From contig CM063108.1 in the NCBI GenBank assembly GCA_031841125.1, positions 73,938,344 through 74,002,343 of the forward strand: 64,000 bases of DNA, read 5' to 3'. Within the stretch, counting starts at the first letter, position 1. The number at the start of each line of letters is the position of its first letter. The notes beneath the pieces are model-generated. The model was not told the DNA's origin and ran no database searches. It saw only the letters and a list, made by a program, of their open reading frames with translations. A program made the translations under genes and the position numbers. Shown piece by piece: positions 11,375 to 23,814 of this stretch. The DNA is from Acanthococcus lagerstroemiae. Lineage: Eukaryota > Arthropoda > Insecta > Hemiptera > Eriococcidae.

Positions 11375-11645
11375 TGGTGGATTTACACCAGTTATAAGCA
11401 TGCTATTTAACAAGTTATGCTATGAACATTCAAAATGTAGGAGGTTGTGTTTACGCCGAATATGTTTAAAGCATTGCTGATAGCTGCTATTAGCAATGTT
11501 TTGGGAAAACGGATTTGAATCCGATCCGGATGTTACGAGCGAAGTATTTTACACCGGAGACTGTTAGTTAATAACGTGTTTTGCTACGCTTTGCTTAGAA
11601 CAGTTTTTGCTATTGATAACAAAAACATTTGGGGCAAATCCACCA
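11375..11645. mobile_element. MITE of the TGGTGGATTTAC family
   Basis: Imperfect inverted ends TGGTGGATTTACACC and GGGGCAAATCCACCA bound 271 bp. Internal words (GCATGCTATTTAACAAGTTATGCT, shortened here) resemble those of the small element at 41702-41823, suggesting a shared family. Confidence 0.55.
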
Positions 11646-12772
11646 TAGACGTTGGTTCTCTCACAATGAACTGTTATGGTGCGAAAGAATTAAAAAAAAA
11701 AAACAAAAAACGAAGACCAGAAAAAGGCGAAGTAACAATGGTAGAAAAGTTGATCAATAATATTTCAATAAATAAGGTACATCTTTCCAGTATCCTTGTA
11801 TAAACATCGTATTATTCTATAGAATATTCAATTTTAGTCAGAAATTGATCAAAAACAATAAGGGGCTAATATAATTTTGAATGGAAGAAGGGTAAATCCA
11901 TAGAAAAGAATGGGAAATGAATAATATGTCCATAAAATTAGTGAAACTCTTGGTGAGCCTCTTGTGTCAGAAGGGGAGACAATTTTGAGAAGGAAAATTG
12001 GGGCAGTAGACTGGTTGGGTTTTCTATTTTGCGAGGTAGTGTGGGTAAAAAATTAGGAAACACGTTTTTCCAGTTCGTGTGCCAAAGTAAAAACATGAAA
12101 ATGTCAAAATTGCTACGGAATTGTCTAGAAAACGAAGTTTACGCTAAAAAACGTGCGAAAAAAGGAGGTACCTGAAAACTCCGCCTATAATTGGAAAAAA
12201 GTAATCAAATTGCCTTTTTTAATGTTGATCGTGCTACTTTTACAACCATAACTTCCGGTATCTGTTTATACCGAACCATTCCTAAAAAATTCATTTAAAA
12301 AAAAAAGAGAATAACATGAAATTATTTCCTAAAAATTGCCAATATTTTTCCAGTTGTTCAGTATTATTATGATACTTGAACTGAGTTGGTAAAATAATTG
12401 CAGTTGCAGGAATCGTGCATCATAATACATGCTGTAGCAGCAGTGCACAGTGGCTAGACTGAAGAAATGTGGTTTTCCTCTCAATCAAGTTACCCAGTTG
12501 ACGAAATCGGAAAAATCCAACCGCAAAATCGGTTAAATGTCCCGTTTTGGTCTAATTTTGCAACGCGAATCTGTAAAAATACATCAAAAAATTCAGTCAT
12601 ATTTGGTTTAAAAAATTTTCTGCCTCCTCCCGACCATATTTGTTTTACTATACCCTGGCAGTATATCGTCATCGTTACAATGGATATGCCATAAACTCAG
12701 CGCACGAACCATAGGTTTCCTGCTCTCCCTGTCTCAGTTTATACTACTGAAACTGAACTCGCTCCAACAACT

Positions 12773-12804
<32 letters not shown>

Positions 12805-13215
12805 CTTAACGATCAGCGTTCGTCCTTCGAAATGACGTAGTCTATTCTATAACCTCGATTCTGCGCGTTGAACTAAACGTGCAGTTTACTGGTATACTTG
12901 TAAGGAATTCTGTGTAGGATTTCTACTGCATTCCCTACATGCTACATCCAGACCCAACATGAGAGTGGCATTGAGAGGGTTGGTTTATATCCACGCGTCG
13001 TACTGGTCGTACTGGTGGTACTAAAACCGAATGAATAGTTTCACGTAGTGCACAACTTACTTTTTGATGGATGATTTTTTTGCGGCAGTTCCAGTTATAG
13101 TGCTTACAAAGATAATCCTCTCATCTTGTTTCTTGACCGTGAAATGAGATAGACATGAATTTCCAGGTAGCAAGATGTGGTTTCGTTTTTAGCAATACAG
13201 TTTTCTCTCTAACCC
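11646..13215. other. No recognisable gene; contains poly-T
   Basis: Intergenic sequence with A-rich and T-rich runs, including a ~30-nt T run at about 12774-12804. Moderate GC content and CpGs occur at 12820-13020, but no ORF or splice arrangement could be supported. Confidence 0.5.
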
Positions 13216-13479
13216 TTAAGCCCGTTCTAGACGATCAATAATATTGATGTCAATAATATTGTGTCAAAAAAAGAAAAATTGATGGTTTCATCCATATGAT
13301 CAATGTTGTTTCCCTAGACGATCAAAAATTGATAACTATTATCAGCAGCTGTTTTATCACTAAAGTTTACAGCATCGGACCCTGAACATATTATTTAGTC
13401 CGATTTTCTGATTAAAATCAGGTATTTTATTTTGTATTGTTGTTCGGTTGGTTGAATTTGTACCCGTGTACTCAGTGAA

Positions 13480-13677
13480 ATGGATGATTACGATGTAGCA
13501 GTCATCAGCCTTTCTCTTTATCTGTATGCAGAATACGAACAAAAGGAAAACAGAAGGAAGGGAAGCCAGAAAGGTCGAAGATGGACAAGAGAATGGTTGA
13601 ATAAGAGAAAAGTGTATACACAAGAAAATCTATTAAATGACATCAGACTGACAGAACCAAAATATTTCAACAACGTC
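13480..13677 (+). pseudogene. Harbinger transposase N-terminal fragment
   Basis: ATG at 13480 opens about 65 codons beginning MDDYDVAVIS. The block RRWTREWLNKRKVYTQ..LLNDIRLTEPKYFNN matches, from memory of the family, the conserved N-terminal segment of PIF/Harbinger transposases (RR.WVR.WL.RR...Y..L..ELR..D...F.NFLRM). The frame is broken by the inverted-repeat MITE at 13677. Sequence after the MITE does not resume the FLRM motif, so the rest of the gene was deleted. Confidence 0.75.
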
Positions 13678-13937
13678 CCGCCTGGAAATCGTGGGGCCAG
13701 CGTCAAATTTACGCCAGTTCGGCGCTAGCGCCTTCCCATTTGAAATACATGCAAACGCCGTTGCCGGAATTTCGAGCCATTTGGGGCCGGCGTATATTCG
13801 GCCCGACTATGGCGCCTGGCGCCGATCGAGTACCAATTTTCGATTGGTGCTCGATTTGTGCCAGAATCGAGGGTAAATTTGGCGTATATCTGGCGCCGAT
13901 GCCGGAATTCGGGCTGGCCCCACGATTTCCAGGCGGG
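13677..13937. mobile_element. MITE nested in the Harbinger element
   Basis: 261 bp with 25-bp perfect terminal inverted repeats starting CCCGCCTGGAAATCGTGGGG. It is clearly more GC-rich than its host element. The flanks read GT on both sides, so any target duplication is short. It is younger than the Harbinger insertion it interrupts. Confidence 0.88.
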
Positions 13938-14739
13938 GTTCAGCTTCAAATCGACTCGTCACTGATAAAACTTCATCAATACAAAAATATTGTCAATGTA
14001 TCAAAAATATCTATTTCGTTTTGATATTTTCGATGAACTGTCAATTTATTGATGATGTCTCAATTTTTGATCGTTGTGTCAATATTATTGAATAAGTTTC
14101 CCCACATGGTCAATAATATTGCAAAGTATGATAATATTGATCAATATTATTGATCGTCTAGAACGGGCTTTAAACAGTACACATCAATTATAGTTTTTTA
14201 TTTAAAAATGCTGGAATATTTCTAAATGGGGGAAACTCACCTTAGTATGTTACTTCATTTACAGAAATACGAAAAATCTCCCCAGAAAGAATTGCCTATT
14301 TTCAAAATTGAAGGGATCATATATTAATTAAAATATTGATATTTTTGGCGAATTTTTTGCGCCTTCAAGATAGACAACTATGTCTAAAAAGTGTCTTGTT
14401 ACAAATAAGTAGTATGAACAATGAAATACCATGTTTGAATTTTTTATTTAAAAATTCTTGAAATTATTATCGCCATTTTAAAAAGAAATAATAATAAAAT
14501 ATTGAATTGCCACTTCAAAATAGAAAGTATGCAACCAACTCTGTAGCGGAAATTGAAGTTTTATTTCAGGCGCGCCTATACCGAGTGTACATAGGCTGAG
14601 TTCTCACCAACAGCCACAGCGCATGGAGTTACAATGTAGTGGTGGTGAATTTCACCACATGTGCTATTAAAAAGGGCTAAGAAAGGGGCTACAGCGTGCC
14701 ATCGACTTTCGAATTCTAAATGGGGAGTTATCCTACAGA

Positions 14740-15260
14740 CAGTATACGATCAGAACAGGAATTATTTTGAGTCGCCAATTCCGAGAATTCCATCAGGTTT
14801 TTCATCAGACCTCGATTTGATCCTTTTCACAATTGAAATGAGTAAACATGACTACTTGAAAAGTTGAATAGAGTATTATCATAAATAGGCTTTCAGGTCG
14901 CTGAATTCGAGAATTTCACCAGCTTTTCATCAGATCCCTGTTTGGGTCGCAGAAGCCCAATTTCCCGTGAGCAAACTTTACATTACGGGGAAAATCGAAT
15001 AAAGTGTCATAATAGGGGTTATTTCGGGTGGCTGATATCAATTTTGCCAGATTTTTCACTCGAATTGGATCCACAGAACCAAAACTTCATTTTTGAAATG
15101 GACCCCCTTGACTTTATTCAAAAGAGTTTCAAAAATAGTTCTTAAGTTGGAAAAGTTGAAATGTCCTTAGATTTTTCATCGGAACCCTATTTGGACCCAA
15201 ATCTTCAAAACTTTCACTCTTGAAATAGGCTAAATTTGACTTCATCAGAAAAAATGAATG
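14740..15260. repeat. Tandem repeat, ~130-bp unit, four diverged copies
   Basis: The module (T/C)CGAGAATT(C/T)CA.CAG.TTTTTCATCAGA(C/T)C, followed by a GG(A/G)TC..CAGAA segment, recurs at about 14778, 14908, 15037 and 15160, giving a unit near 130 bp. No coding content. Confidence 0.6.
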
Positions 15261-15363
15261 AAGTTTTCGCTATTGGAATTTCGCAAAAACAGCTTTCATT
15301 TCTATAGTTTCTTTGGTTTCTGAAAGAACAGAATAGCCCCCGACCTTTCGTCCTGTGATAGTT

Positions 15364-15820
15364 TTCGATTTTTAGGGTGTTTGCCCGCGCGCAGCGCTGC
15401 AAGCACCCTATTGCAATTGCTTTTTTATTTTTCTTTAAATACGACTGAATTGGTTTCAGCTCATAGTTCAGTTTTAGCTCAGTTGCGTTTAGATCGTTAG
15501 ATCGGTCTTAAGGCGGAGGCGTGTGGAAGATGAGAGTGCTAACCTCAACAGATTCTCATTCTGGCGTTCGTGGCGTATATTTGTTTTATCGCATAGACGT
15601 TGGTACTGTGTCTGAATATTAGCTTCAAAGCTTAAACATTTCAGATTTGGTTTTGTTTTATCAATACCAGTGTAGGAAGTTGGCGCAGCAACACCAAAAT
15701 ACGGAGAAGCTGGAAGTTTTTGCAATTTTAGGATAATTTTGAGAAGCCAGAAGTTGAAAGCTGAAAGTTTTTCAGCTTAAGGAAACACCCTCTTACTACC
15801 TCGCTATCTGCAAGGTAGCT
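15364..15820 (+). mobile_element. Helentron/HINE-like element, copy 2
   Basis: Begins TCGATTTTTAGGGTGTTTGCC (5' TC). The 52 nt from AGGGTG at 15374 are identical to copy 1 in reverse orientation. The distal subterminal repeat is GGAAACACCCT (ends 15791), followed by CTTACTACCTCGC and an imperfect hairpin ending AAGGTAGC, as in copy 1. At about 460 bp it is an internally deleted copy. The segment TCATAGTTCAGTTTTAGCTCAGTTG.. to TCGGTCTTAAGGCG matches copy 1 near 6910-6826. Confidence 0.65.
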
Positions 15821-18074
15821 TCTTACTTCTAAAAACGTTATTTTTTAACATGTTTCACAAATGAAAAATCTTGCCAGTACTGTTTTTTTTTTTCGGCGAC
15901 AAAATTGAAATTTTCAACCCCTCTTCCCTCATTAAAGAAATTTTGACTTTGCCTCTGAATGTTTGCATTGTAACTTATTTACATAATACCCCGTTTTCCC
16001 TCCAGATTTTTACGGAACACTAGTAGGAATTAACCACCAATTAAGATTGATGGGAAAATTCCGTTTCATTTTATCTTTGAAAAAGAATGCAACTAAATCA
16101 TTAATTTATGTACCTTAAATAATTGTAAATGATATGAGTGGATACCTATAGGGAGGTTTCTTTCTTGACGTGTGTATGTGGGGGGAGAGGGAATTATGTA
16201 CTAAAATGTTAGCTGATATATGTACGTAATTTTTTCTTTTATATAGATACAGAAAAAATTGAAGTACGCATGAGTTGTTATCGAACTTTCATGGTGCGCT
16301 TGTTACGTTCGTGTGTTTGAGTAATCCTTTCCGTTTATCGAAACTACTCTTGGTTTTCGCGTTGTACGAGTACGTACAAGTATCCATCTATTGCCATCAG
16401 TATATTATTATCATTGTAATAATGCAATTCTTATCTTTCTATTCTCAATCTATTTTGTGTGACTTCAAAAGGTAGGACCATTTTATGGGGCAGCAGTTGC
16501 GATGTCTACGCGTTCCTGCATTCCTGTTTCATATACGACCGTCGCCTATTCCCCGAGAGGGAATCGAACTTCGAACTGCAAAAAAAAAAGAAAAAAAAAA
16601 AGAGAAAATGAAAGATGAACGGAATGCGGTAACGGGCGTTGCCGCATGTACCCAGCCTACCCACACCTTGGCAATTTGGCATGTACCTACACTACCTCTG
16701 CTGTGGTGCCATGACGCTACTTTTAGTTAGCTGAATAGCTGAATTCTCATTTTCCATTGTTTCATAATCGTTATCCATCACCTTTTGTTTTCGTCCTTAG
16801 CCGGCTGTATTCAATTTTATTGCCCACTGAATCATTAACCACTACTCTGCCCCTTTTGATTTTCTTATAAGGCTGCAGTGCTGATGTCTTTAATTTTTTC
16901 AGTTGACTTTGGAAGATGAACATAGAAATATTTGCACAGTACCACATATTGTACTATTGTGTGATGACTTTGCAATTTTTTTATCTTCAATCAACATAGG
17001 AAGGATGGAAAATCTATAAATTAATGTGTAGCAGTTTCACAATCTACATGGTGTACTTTTTAAACATTATCTTTGGAAGTTCCCTGAATCAGGTCATAAT
17101 ATACTAAGGATCTTTGTTTCACAGAAAAATTCTGACTGTGATTTATTGTCTGACATCCAAGACCTATTATGAACTAAATAAAATGCCAATGTTGATGTTG
17201 TCTTTCTGTTGTCCATTCATATGTCTTATTGGTATGGTGTAGGTTGTCTAGCCTCCCCTCCCACCGCTCATAAAGAGGAAAAATGAGAAAATGGTTATAT
17301 TAAATAAAAATAGAAAGATAGTTATAACAACCTCGATGAAAGAACAACATAAATATGAAGAAAACAGTAGATCAAGAGAACTCAAACCCAAAATAATTGA
17401 CAAACTTGAACCAGAACTCTTAAAAATTAGTCTTTTGAATTTAGGTTCTATTCTTACAATGTTATGTAACTATGTGGACTTGCACCAAAAAAACTCGAAT
17501 CCAAAAAATCCCTATCACCACCAATATAAAACTATCCTAAAAACCTAGCTGCCAGACTGTAGCCACTCCATTGTAAGTACATTACCAATAAATCACAGCC
17601 TGGTTACCAGAAAGTAATATGGTTTCAGCTGACCATTTCACAAAAATACAATCATGTCTGAAAGAAGACTTAGTTGGTCAGTAAGTAGAATTGAAAAAAT
17701 AATAACTTTTCTGGTTTGATGATAACGTCCACTAAGAAGTTGTCCTGTAACACATAAATAGAGGTGCTAATTTTCATTAAAAAATTTTAATATTTAGTGG
17801 CCGCTTAGGGACCATAAGTGTAATATGGGTTTTCCTGTAGGGAAGTGTGAATTTTCTTAAAGCCTGATCATACATTTTTGCTGAACCTGTTGGTTGAAGT
17901 AGGAAAATTTGTTATAAGTTAACCAGTGATAATAATAATAATCAAATTTCATGGGGGGGGGGATTAAGAAATTACTCAAAATTTTGGTTGTGACTCGACC
18001 AGCCACCGATTCAAGGAAACCAAAATCCGACCATGTCAAATGTGATACTGGTCTACATATTATGTAGGTCGACT
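15821..18074. other. No supported gene
   Basis: AT-rich, with an A-rich run at 16579-16602. Frames at 16485-16730 and 17291-17548 are low-complexity or lack any family motif, and no splice-consistent chain could be built. The segment at 17230-17560 is A/C-rich, as is 19110-19340. Confidence 0.45.
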
Positions 18075-18278
18075 TTGAAGAAAGGAGGCTTACATCTAAA
18101 ATCAAGTTTTTGGGAAAACCGCGTTTGAAGTTTGGTAACACTGTATTGTGAAGTACGTGGGCGTTTTTCCCGAATACTTGAATCAGGTTTTGGTAACACT
18201 GTATTGTGAAGTAGGTACGTGGGCGTTTTCCCCAAAAACTTGATTACTTGATTTTAGACATAAGCCTCCTTTCTTCCG
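18075..18278. repeat. Foldback with internal direct duplication
   Basis: Arms of about 36 bp (left GAAGAAAGGAGGCTTACATC.., right ..GACATAAGCCTCCTTTCTTC) face each other. Between them, a ~60-bp unit containing TTGGTAACACTGTATTGTGA and GTGGGCGTTTT.CCC is present twice in tandem (about 18132 and 18192). Confidence 0.65.
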
Positions 18279-19889
18279 AGCCGGTCACTAAAATAAACAT
18301 ATTCTCCATACGGTCGGTGAGTTTTAACCTTAGGCGACAAATGCGACAAAACCAATTTTTTTCTAGACCCAAAAAGTTTTGCTCACGTTCATCAGCTTGT
18401 CACTGCCTTCATGCTTTGTGTTTTTTTTTGTTTTTTTTTTTTGTCAATTTGTTATGAGAACTCTTTTGCTTCACAGCTCTAGAAACAGGCATGCCAATTA
18501 AAACAGACTTGGGCACGTTTACATTTATGAACACTGAAATTGAACGCATTTGATTTTGTGATTTTCCCAAACAACACGTTCCTCATCAGCAAATCAATAA
18601 TTCCTGATTGAACCTTGTCCCTCTCTTTTCAAAGAGGTGAATCAGGATTGAACACGTTCACTTTCTTCGACCAATGAAGGATTTGTAGGTGTTTGAATTG
18701 TTTTGTATGATTTTGCCCATTTTGTTACAAACGGGAGGCTACTCGACCCATTTGATAATAATGACTTAATGACTTATGATGCAGTTCAACAAACATCAAC
18801 TTTTTATGTTACCTATCACGTTTTTATAAAATTCTATAAAAATATTATTTATTAGTCATCTAGTGATAATCAATTTATTATTTTAGTCTTAAAATCAATT
18901 TTTCTGATCAAATTCTATTTTTAGAAAGTGTAAAAATGGAAGTTGCTCCTGTGGGAAATCCTATATTGAACTTGAAACTCCTTGTACAACCGCTCAATAT
19001 TAGAAAATTTTTAATGAAATTTTGCAACATTCTAGATGTTGATATCCTTGAACCCGAAACATTATGTTGTTATTTCATCATATTACTTATTCTCAAGTGG
19101 ACCACCCTAAAAAAACCTCATTAAAAACAAAGAAATAAAATGATCAGTTCAAAGATTCAAACCCAGAAACTAAAAAACCTGTTAAAACACAGGAAAGATG
19201 AATAAATGAAAAGGGAAAATCCAAACCCAAACCATAACCTGATGTCAGTACTGAATGGAAACAAACCCAAAATCTAAACCAAACCCAATAAAAATTTGAA
19301 TGAATAATAGAAACCCAACCCAAAAATAATAGAATCTATTGGGTTCATCTTATCACATTCCTGCGCCAGACATCCCTTCTAAAAACTGTCCCCACCATCA
19401 TTAGCCTTGAATGGATTTCTCAATACATTAACATGGTTATGTTGTGTGAATAATAGTTTTAAAATTCGCCATCATTATTATTGATGCGCCCTTGCATAAA
19501 TAGCTTGCACGCACGCAATGTTGCCTGAACAACATCTGAGCGTATAATGGAGTATCCACACAGTGAAGTTGACGTCACATTGTAGGTAGATAACCTCTAT
19601 AGACGGGAAACGATCCGTTCATTATTCTTCCTTTCACTGCTGCTTAATTCGGCTGCGCGTTAACGTGTAACCGTCGGTGATAAACGAGTAATACTGCCAT
19701 ACCTCCGCGCGTTCTCGCGTCCTTGGTAGTACCTTCTCTGTACAGTCTCGTTCAAAATGTTATGGAAAACTTTGCTGTAATGCTCAGTTTCTTTGTGGTT
19801 GCTACACAGTTGCACACTAATAAATTTCCCTCTCTATTTTGCTTTGGTTTTTATTATACCATATGGCAATGTTTTTAGTATGGTTCTTA
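18279..19889. other. No supported gene; CpG-richer patch near 19.5-19.75 kb
   Basis: Mostly AT-rich. The 19500-19760 stretch is visibly richer in CpG and contains a palindromic TGACGTCA (CRE-like) near 19569. It could be a promoter, but I found no exon it would serve. 19140-19340 is an AAACCC-rich low-complexity tract. Confidence 0.35.
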
Positions 19890-20925
19890 TTTACATGCAT
19901 TTCTGATTAGAAATTGAGAAATTATATTTGTGATTATTTGTTAATCTGACTGTACCTTCTGTATGGTTGTGTGTATCATTAATGTTGAAGAATGCATCAG
20001 TTTTTTTAATTTAAAAAAAAAAAAATTAATTTCATGAAAATTTTTTTACTAGACTGTACTTTTGCCTAATACTGATGTGGGTATTATGAATGTTTGAAGA
20101 ATTTCTGGGAAATTTAATTTACAAAAATTTCCTAATGAGACTGTACCTATATCCTATATCTAGTATATGCTTCTAGGTGGGTATCATTTATATTGGTGGG
20201 TATTATTTATGTTGAAGAATTCATCAATTATTCAGTTCTATCTATTGGAAACTGACAAATTAAATTTTTATCAGATTGCACCTCTATAAAAAATGCCTTA
20301 ATTTATTGATTGGAAATTGAAAAATTTTGTTTGTGAAAATTTATTAGACTGTACCTATTCCTACTATATAATTCTATATGGGTACATTCATTTTGAAGAA
20401 TGCATTATTTTTTTAAACATTGAGAAATATAATTTGTTAAAATTTTTGAATAAGACTGTACCTCCTGTATGTATGATGCTATATATTAATGTTGAAATAT
20501 GCCACAATTTTTTTATTGGAAATTGATATAACTTGTAAAAATTTTTAATCAGACTGTACCTCATATTATAATGCCTGTGGGTTTTATTCATTAATGTTGT
20601 GAAACGTTTTCAGGTTTTTGATTGAAACTAATGAATCTCAACATTTTTAAATCAAATTACACTACTTATGATGCCACATGGGTACTCTTAATATTGAAAA
20701 GTGCATCAACTTTTTGATAGAAAAATCAAGAAATTAATTTAATTTGTGAAAAATTGGTTTTTCATCAGATTATGCTTGCTGAATGATTCTGTGTACACAT
20801 TACTGATGTTGAAGAATGCATCTATTTTCTTATTGGAACTCGAGAAATTAATTTTCTAAAAATTTGCTAATTAGACTGATCCAACAGTATAGCATAACCA
20901 TATTGAATGGAGTTTATAATTTACT
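19890..20925 (+). repeat. Diverged ~100-bp satellite, about ten copies
   Basis: Successive units share A(G/T)ACTGTACCT, then TGGGTAT..ATTAATGTTGAAGAATGCATCA, then a T-run and TTGGAAATTGA..AATT. Hits to ACTGTACC-type words occur near 19945, 20052, 20132, 20275, 20347, 20454, 20555, 20660, 20770 and 20875. Copies are strongly diverged and AT-rich. There is no ORF. Confidence 0.75.
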
Positions 20926-20929
20926 AGGG

Positions 20930-21548
20930 GGCTCCGTCCCCTGGCCGCTTCGTGGCCCAACCCCCGGAATTAATGAAATATACGTTAATTTGCACTATAG
21001 AAATACAGAATTTATTTTATGTATGTAGGATAAAAAGTTAACCTCTATGAGGATGCACCTATCATCATTACACACAGAGATACACCTTCTGTAAATATTG
21101 AACTACAGTATACGTATAATATGCATAAGATGTAAGTATTTCAAATTTAGAAGCGTCCACTGCAAGTAAAGTCGTTGATATTAGAGATAGATGTTCTGAT
21201 ACTCTCCGAGAGAAAAAAAGCAGTTTTAATCAAAACATGTATGTATTTTTTCGACTTCACATCAAGTTTACTGTTTTAAGAGAGACGCATTGGAAATCTT
21301 AAACACAGGCTAAAGAAATCAAATAAAACTTCATTTTTCTACATGCACAGTTTTGATTATGGATTTTAAATATGACAGATCATGTCATAAAAAATGTATT
21401 AATATTATTCAGACGTGAGTTTATCTACTTTATGTATGAAAAACAATACAGAAAATATACCCTCTTACATGCAAAAAATTGAATTTTGTTAAGACTATTT
21501 CTCCATTTCAATTCATTACACTACTGAACAAAATGAAATTTGTTGTTT
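20930..21548. other. No gene; GC-rich tandem hairpin words at left edge
   Basis: At 20929-20968 the sequence GGGGCTCCGTCCCC followed by GGCCGCTTCGTGGCC gives two short hairpins back to back, isolated in AT-rich DNA. The rest shows nothing recognisable. Confidence 0.45.
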
Positions 21549-21959
21549 GCACAACGCATTTAAGGAGGTGATTCTTGAGTACTTTTCAACGCTGAATACA
21601 GTGCCGTCGGCCGTTTTTCTCTATCACGTCTAGTTTTTCTCATCAAAAACTATAAAAAATTCAACTAAATGTGTTCAAAAAGAGGTTTAGGAACTGAATG
21701 TGGTCATACTGATTCGTGTTGTTGTGTGTTGCGGTCGTGTGTAGTGGTGTGTATTCCGTCTGTTTGTTTTCTGTTATTGTGGTCTGATAACACTGATAAT
21801 ATCAGTCAGTGGTACCGCTTATTCCAATGCAAAAACAAAATGGAAACGAATTTCAGTCATTCAGAACTCCGAATTGTGACGTGATAGAGAAAAATGGGTC
21901 GCAGTATCGTGTTCAGCGTTAAAAAGTACCTCAGAATCACCTGTCGAAATGCATTGTGC
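21549..21959. mobile_element. Foldback element, ~411 bp
   Basis: Long imperfect terminal inverted repeats: the left arm begins GCACAACGCATTTAAGGAGG and the right arm, inverted, GCACAATGCATTTCGACAGG. Both continue through GTGATTCT and AACGCTGAA. Inside, CTCTATCACGTC and GACGTGATAGAG also pair. No transposase is present. Confidence 0.7.
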
Positions 21960-22194
21960 AAAATAGTTGTTCAGTATTTTTTACGAATTTCCTGAGTATA
22001 CTTTCCCTTCAGAAATTTCTAGCTATGGTCCTTAGAGAGAAATTCAAGAACATAAAAACACTACATAAATCAATGATTTGTAAGTTAAATACTATCACGG
22101 CTACAAATTTCACTGTTCTGATATACCTTATGACTCTTCAAAAGACTTCGAACGAAGAAATAAGCAGGGGCTCACGGAAAATTATTTCTTAAGC

Positions 22195-22885
22195 CGACAA
22201 AATAGAGAATGCAATTTCCGGAGTTGGGGGCAGGGTCAACCCAACGGATCCACAATAGATCTGAATCGAAAAAAGTTAACCATGAATAATCTTGAGAGAC
22301 TGAAAAATCGAGAGTTAGATTTTCGGAATTGGGCGGAGACCACCCATCGGGTCCACAATATTATATTATTATTTTTATTTACTGAGAGTGTTATCGCCTT
22401 GCTGCTATAATCTAACTATTATGAAAACAAATGTAAATTAATAGAAGAGGGTTAACGTATTATTTGAATTGAAAAAATAAGACGTTCACCAAGAATAACT
22501 TTGAGAAGCCGAAAAATCGAGTTTTAGATTTTCATCGTGGGTGGGAGAGTTATTTCTTGATCCACGAAAGATCTCGATTAAAAATAGGGGTTTATGGAAA
22601 ATTGTTTTTCAACACCTACAATCGAGAATTTGACAACCGGAGTTGAGGTGCGGTCGACCCCTCGGAATCACAAATTATTTCAATCGAAAAAAAAAAAAAG
22701 TTCACTAACGAAAACTCGAAAATATACTCTTTCGGTGTTGGGGGCGCAAGTTCTTTTTTCCAGTGTACAAAATGTATCAGTTCAAAAAAGGGGAGTTTAC
22801 GTAAAATAATTCAGAAATTTGAAGAATCGAGAATTAGATTTCCAGAGTTCAGGACGGGCTTCACCCTTCAAGTCCACAATAGCTT
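22195..22885 (+). repeat. Satellite block A, ~105-bp monomer
   Basis: Several monomers of the module GAAAAATCGAGA(A/G)TTAGATTTTC, then GGAGTTGGGGGC.GGGTC, then (A/C)ACCC.TCGG.TCCACAA. It is the same family and orientation as the large block at 29.2-32.3 kb. A monomer at 22789-22885 carries a distinctive variant (TTCAGAAATTTGAAGAATC, TTCAGGACGGGCT) also found at 31385-31482. Confidence 0.75.
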
Positions 22886-23814
22886 CCGTCTTTCAGTCAC
22901 ACGTTTAAAACTGCTGAAATCAACTACTCCTTTACAATGCATTATGGTTTCATACACAAATGTTTATTTTCTGAATGAGGCTTCGCTTTCATTACACGGG
23001 CATCCACAAGATGCTACGTACATCTGAAGGTTTTTTGGTGCACTGTGGGCCTCCTAATTTTGTCACAGTGCATCATACATATCTTTCTGCTGTACTGTAT
23101 TATAAAGCACATACATGTGTTTTTTTACAGTCTACTCAATAAAAGTGAACCTATCACCTTCAGGGTGTCCATTTTCTGGAAAACCTGGAAAATCTGGAAA
23201 AGTCAGGAAATTTTGGAATTTTCAGCATTTTTCACGTAATAGTCAGGGAATTTTGTAAAAAATATAGACTGCGAAATTCTGTAGTATTTCAAACAGAATT
23301 TACCCTATTTCTTATCACGAAAATTTTTCCTTCGCTTCGCTCAGGCAATTTTTTTATCTTTTTTCTTTTACAGGAGAAGGATGTGGATAATACAACTCCC
23401 CCTCTCCTATCGCAGAAGTACAGAGTGTGTTGGTGTGATGAAATCGTTTTCATATGGTATTCATTTCGCGTCTAGATCTTTCTATTAAGGCGGCTATACA
23501 CTTAACACATCTCATAATGTGACTTTTCCCGAACCATTTTACGATAAATATGACTAAACGCGAACTAATCCGTACGCACTTCTCCCAATATCAGCTGTTT
23601 CGTGTTTCGTGTTTCGTGTTTTCATCTCATCCAGTTCGCGAGAATCTGAAAATCGGCGCGAAAATGGAAAAATATTCAGTCTAGTTCCTCTCCCCAGTGT
23701 AAAAATTTTCTTGAGAAAGTCGTAATGAAGCGAAAATTTGAAAACCAATGAATTCACCGTCTGGAACATCCTGCCCATCGGGTTTTTCTTCGGCTCCCTT
23801 CTCCTTCGCAAATG

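Larger units (their letters stand above)
13219..14169 (+). mobile_element. PIF/Harbinger-type transposon derivative
   Basis: A 951-bp element with 30-bp perfect terminal inverted repeats beginning AGCCCGTTCTAGACGATCAA. The 3-bp target-site duplication TTA (13216-13218, 14170-14172) is the PIF/Harbinger signature. It carries the N-terminal part of a Harbinger transposase (13480-13677) interrupted by a second MITE. The catalytic DDE region is absent, so it is non-autonomous. Confidence 0.88.

Noticed and set aside
16545..16590. tRNA gene on the minus strand suggested by GTTCGATTCCC
   Set aside because: The T-stem does not pair and there is no D-arm or acceptor stem.
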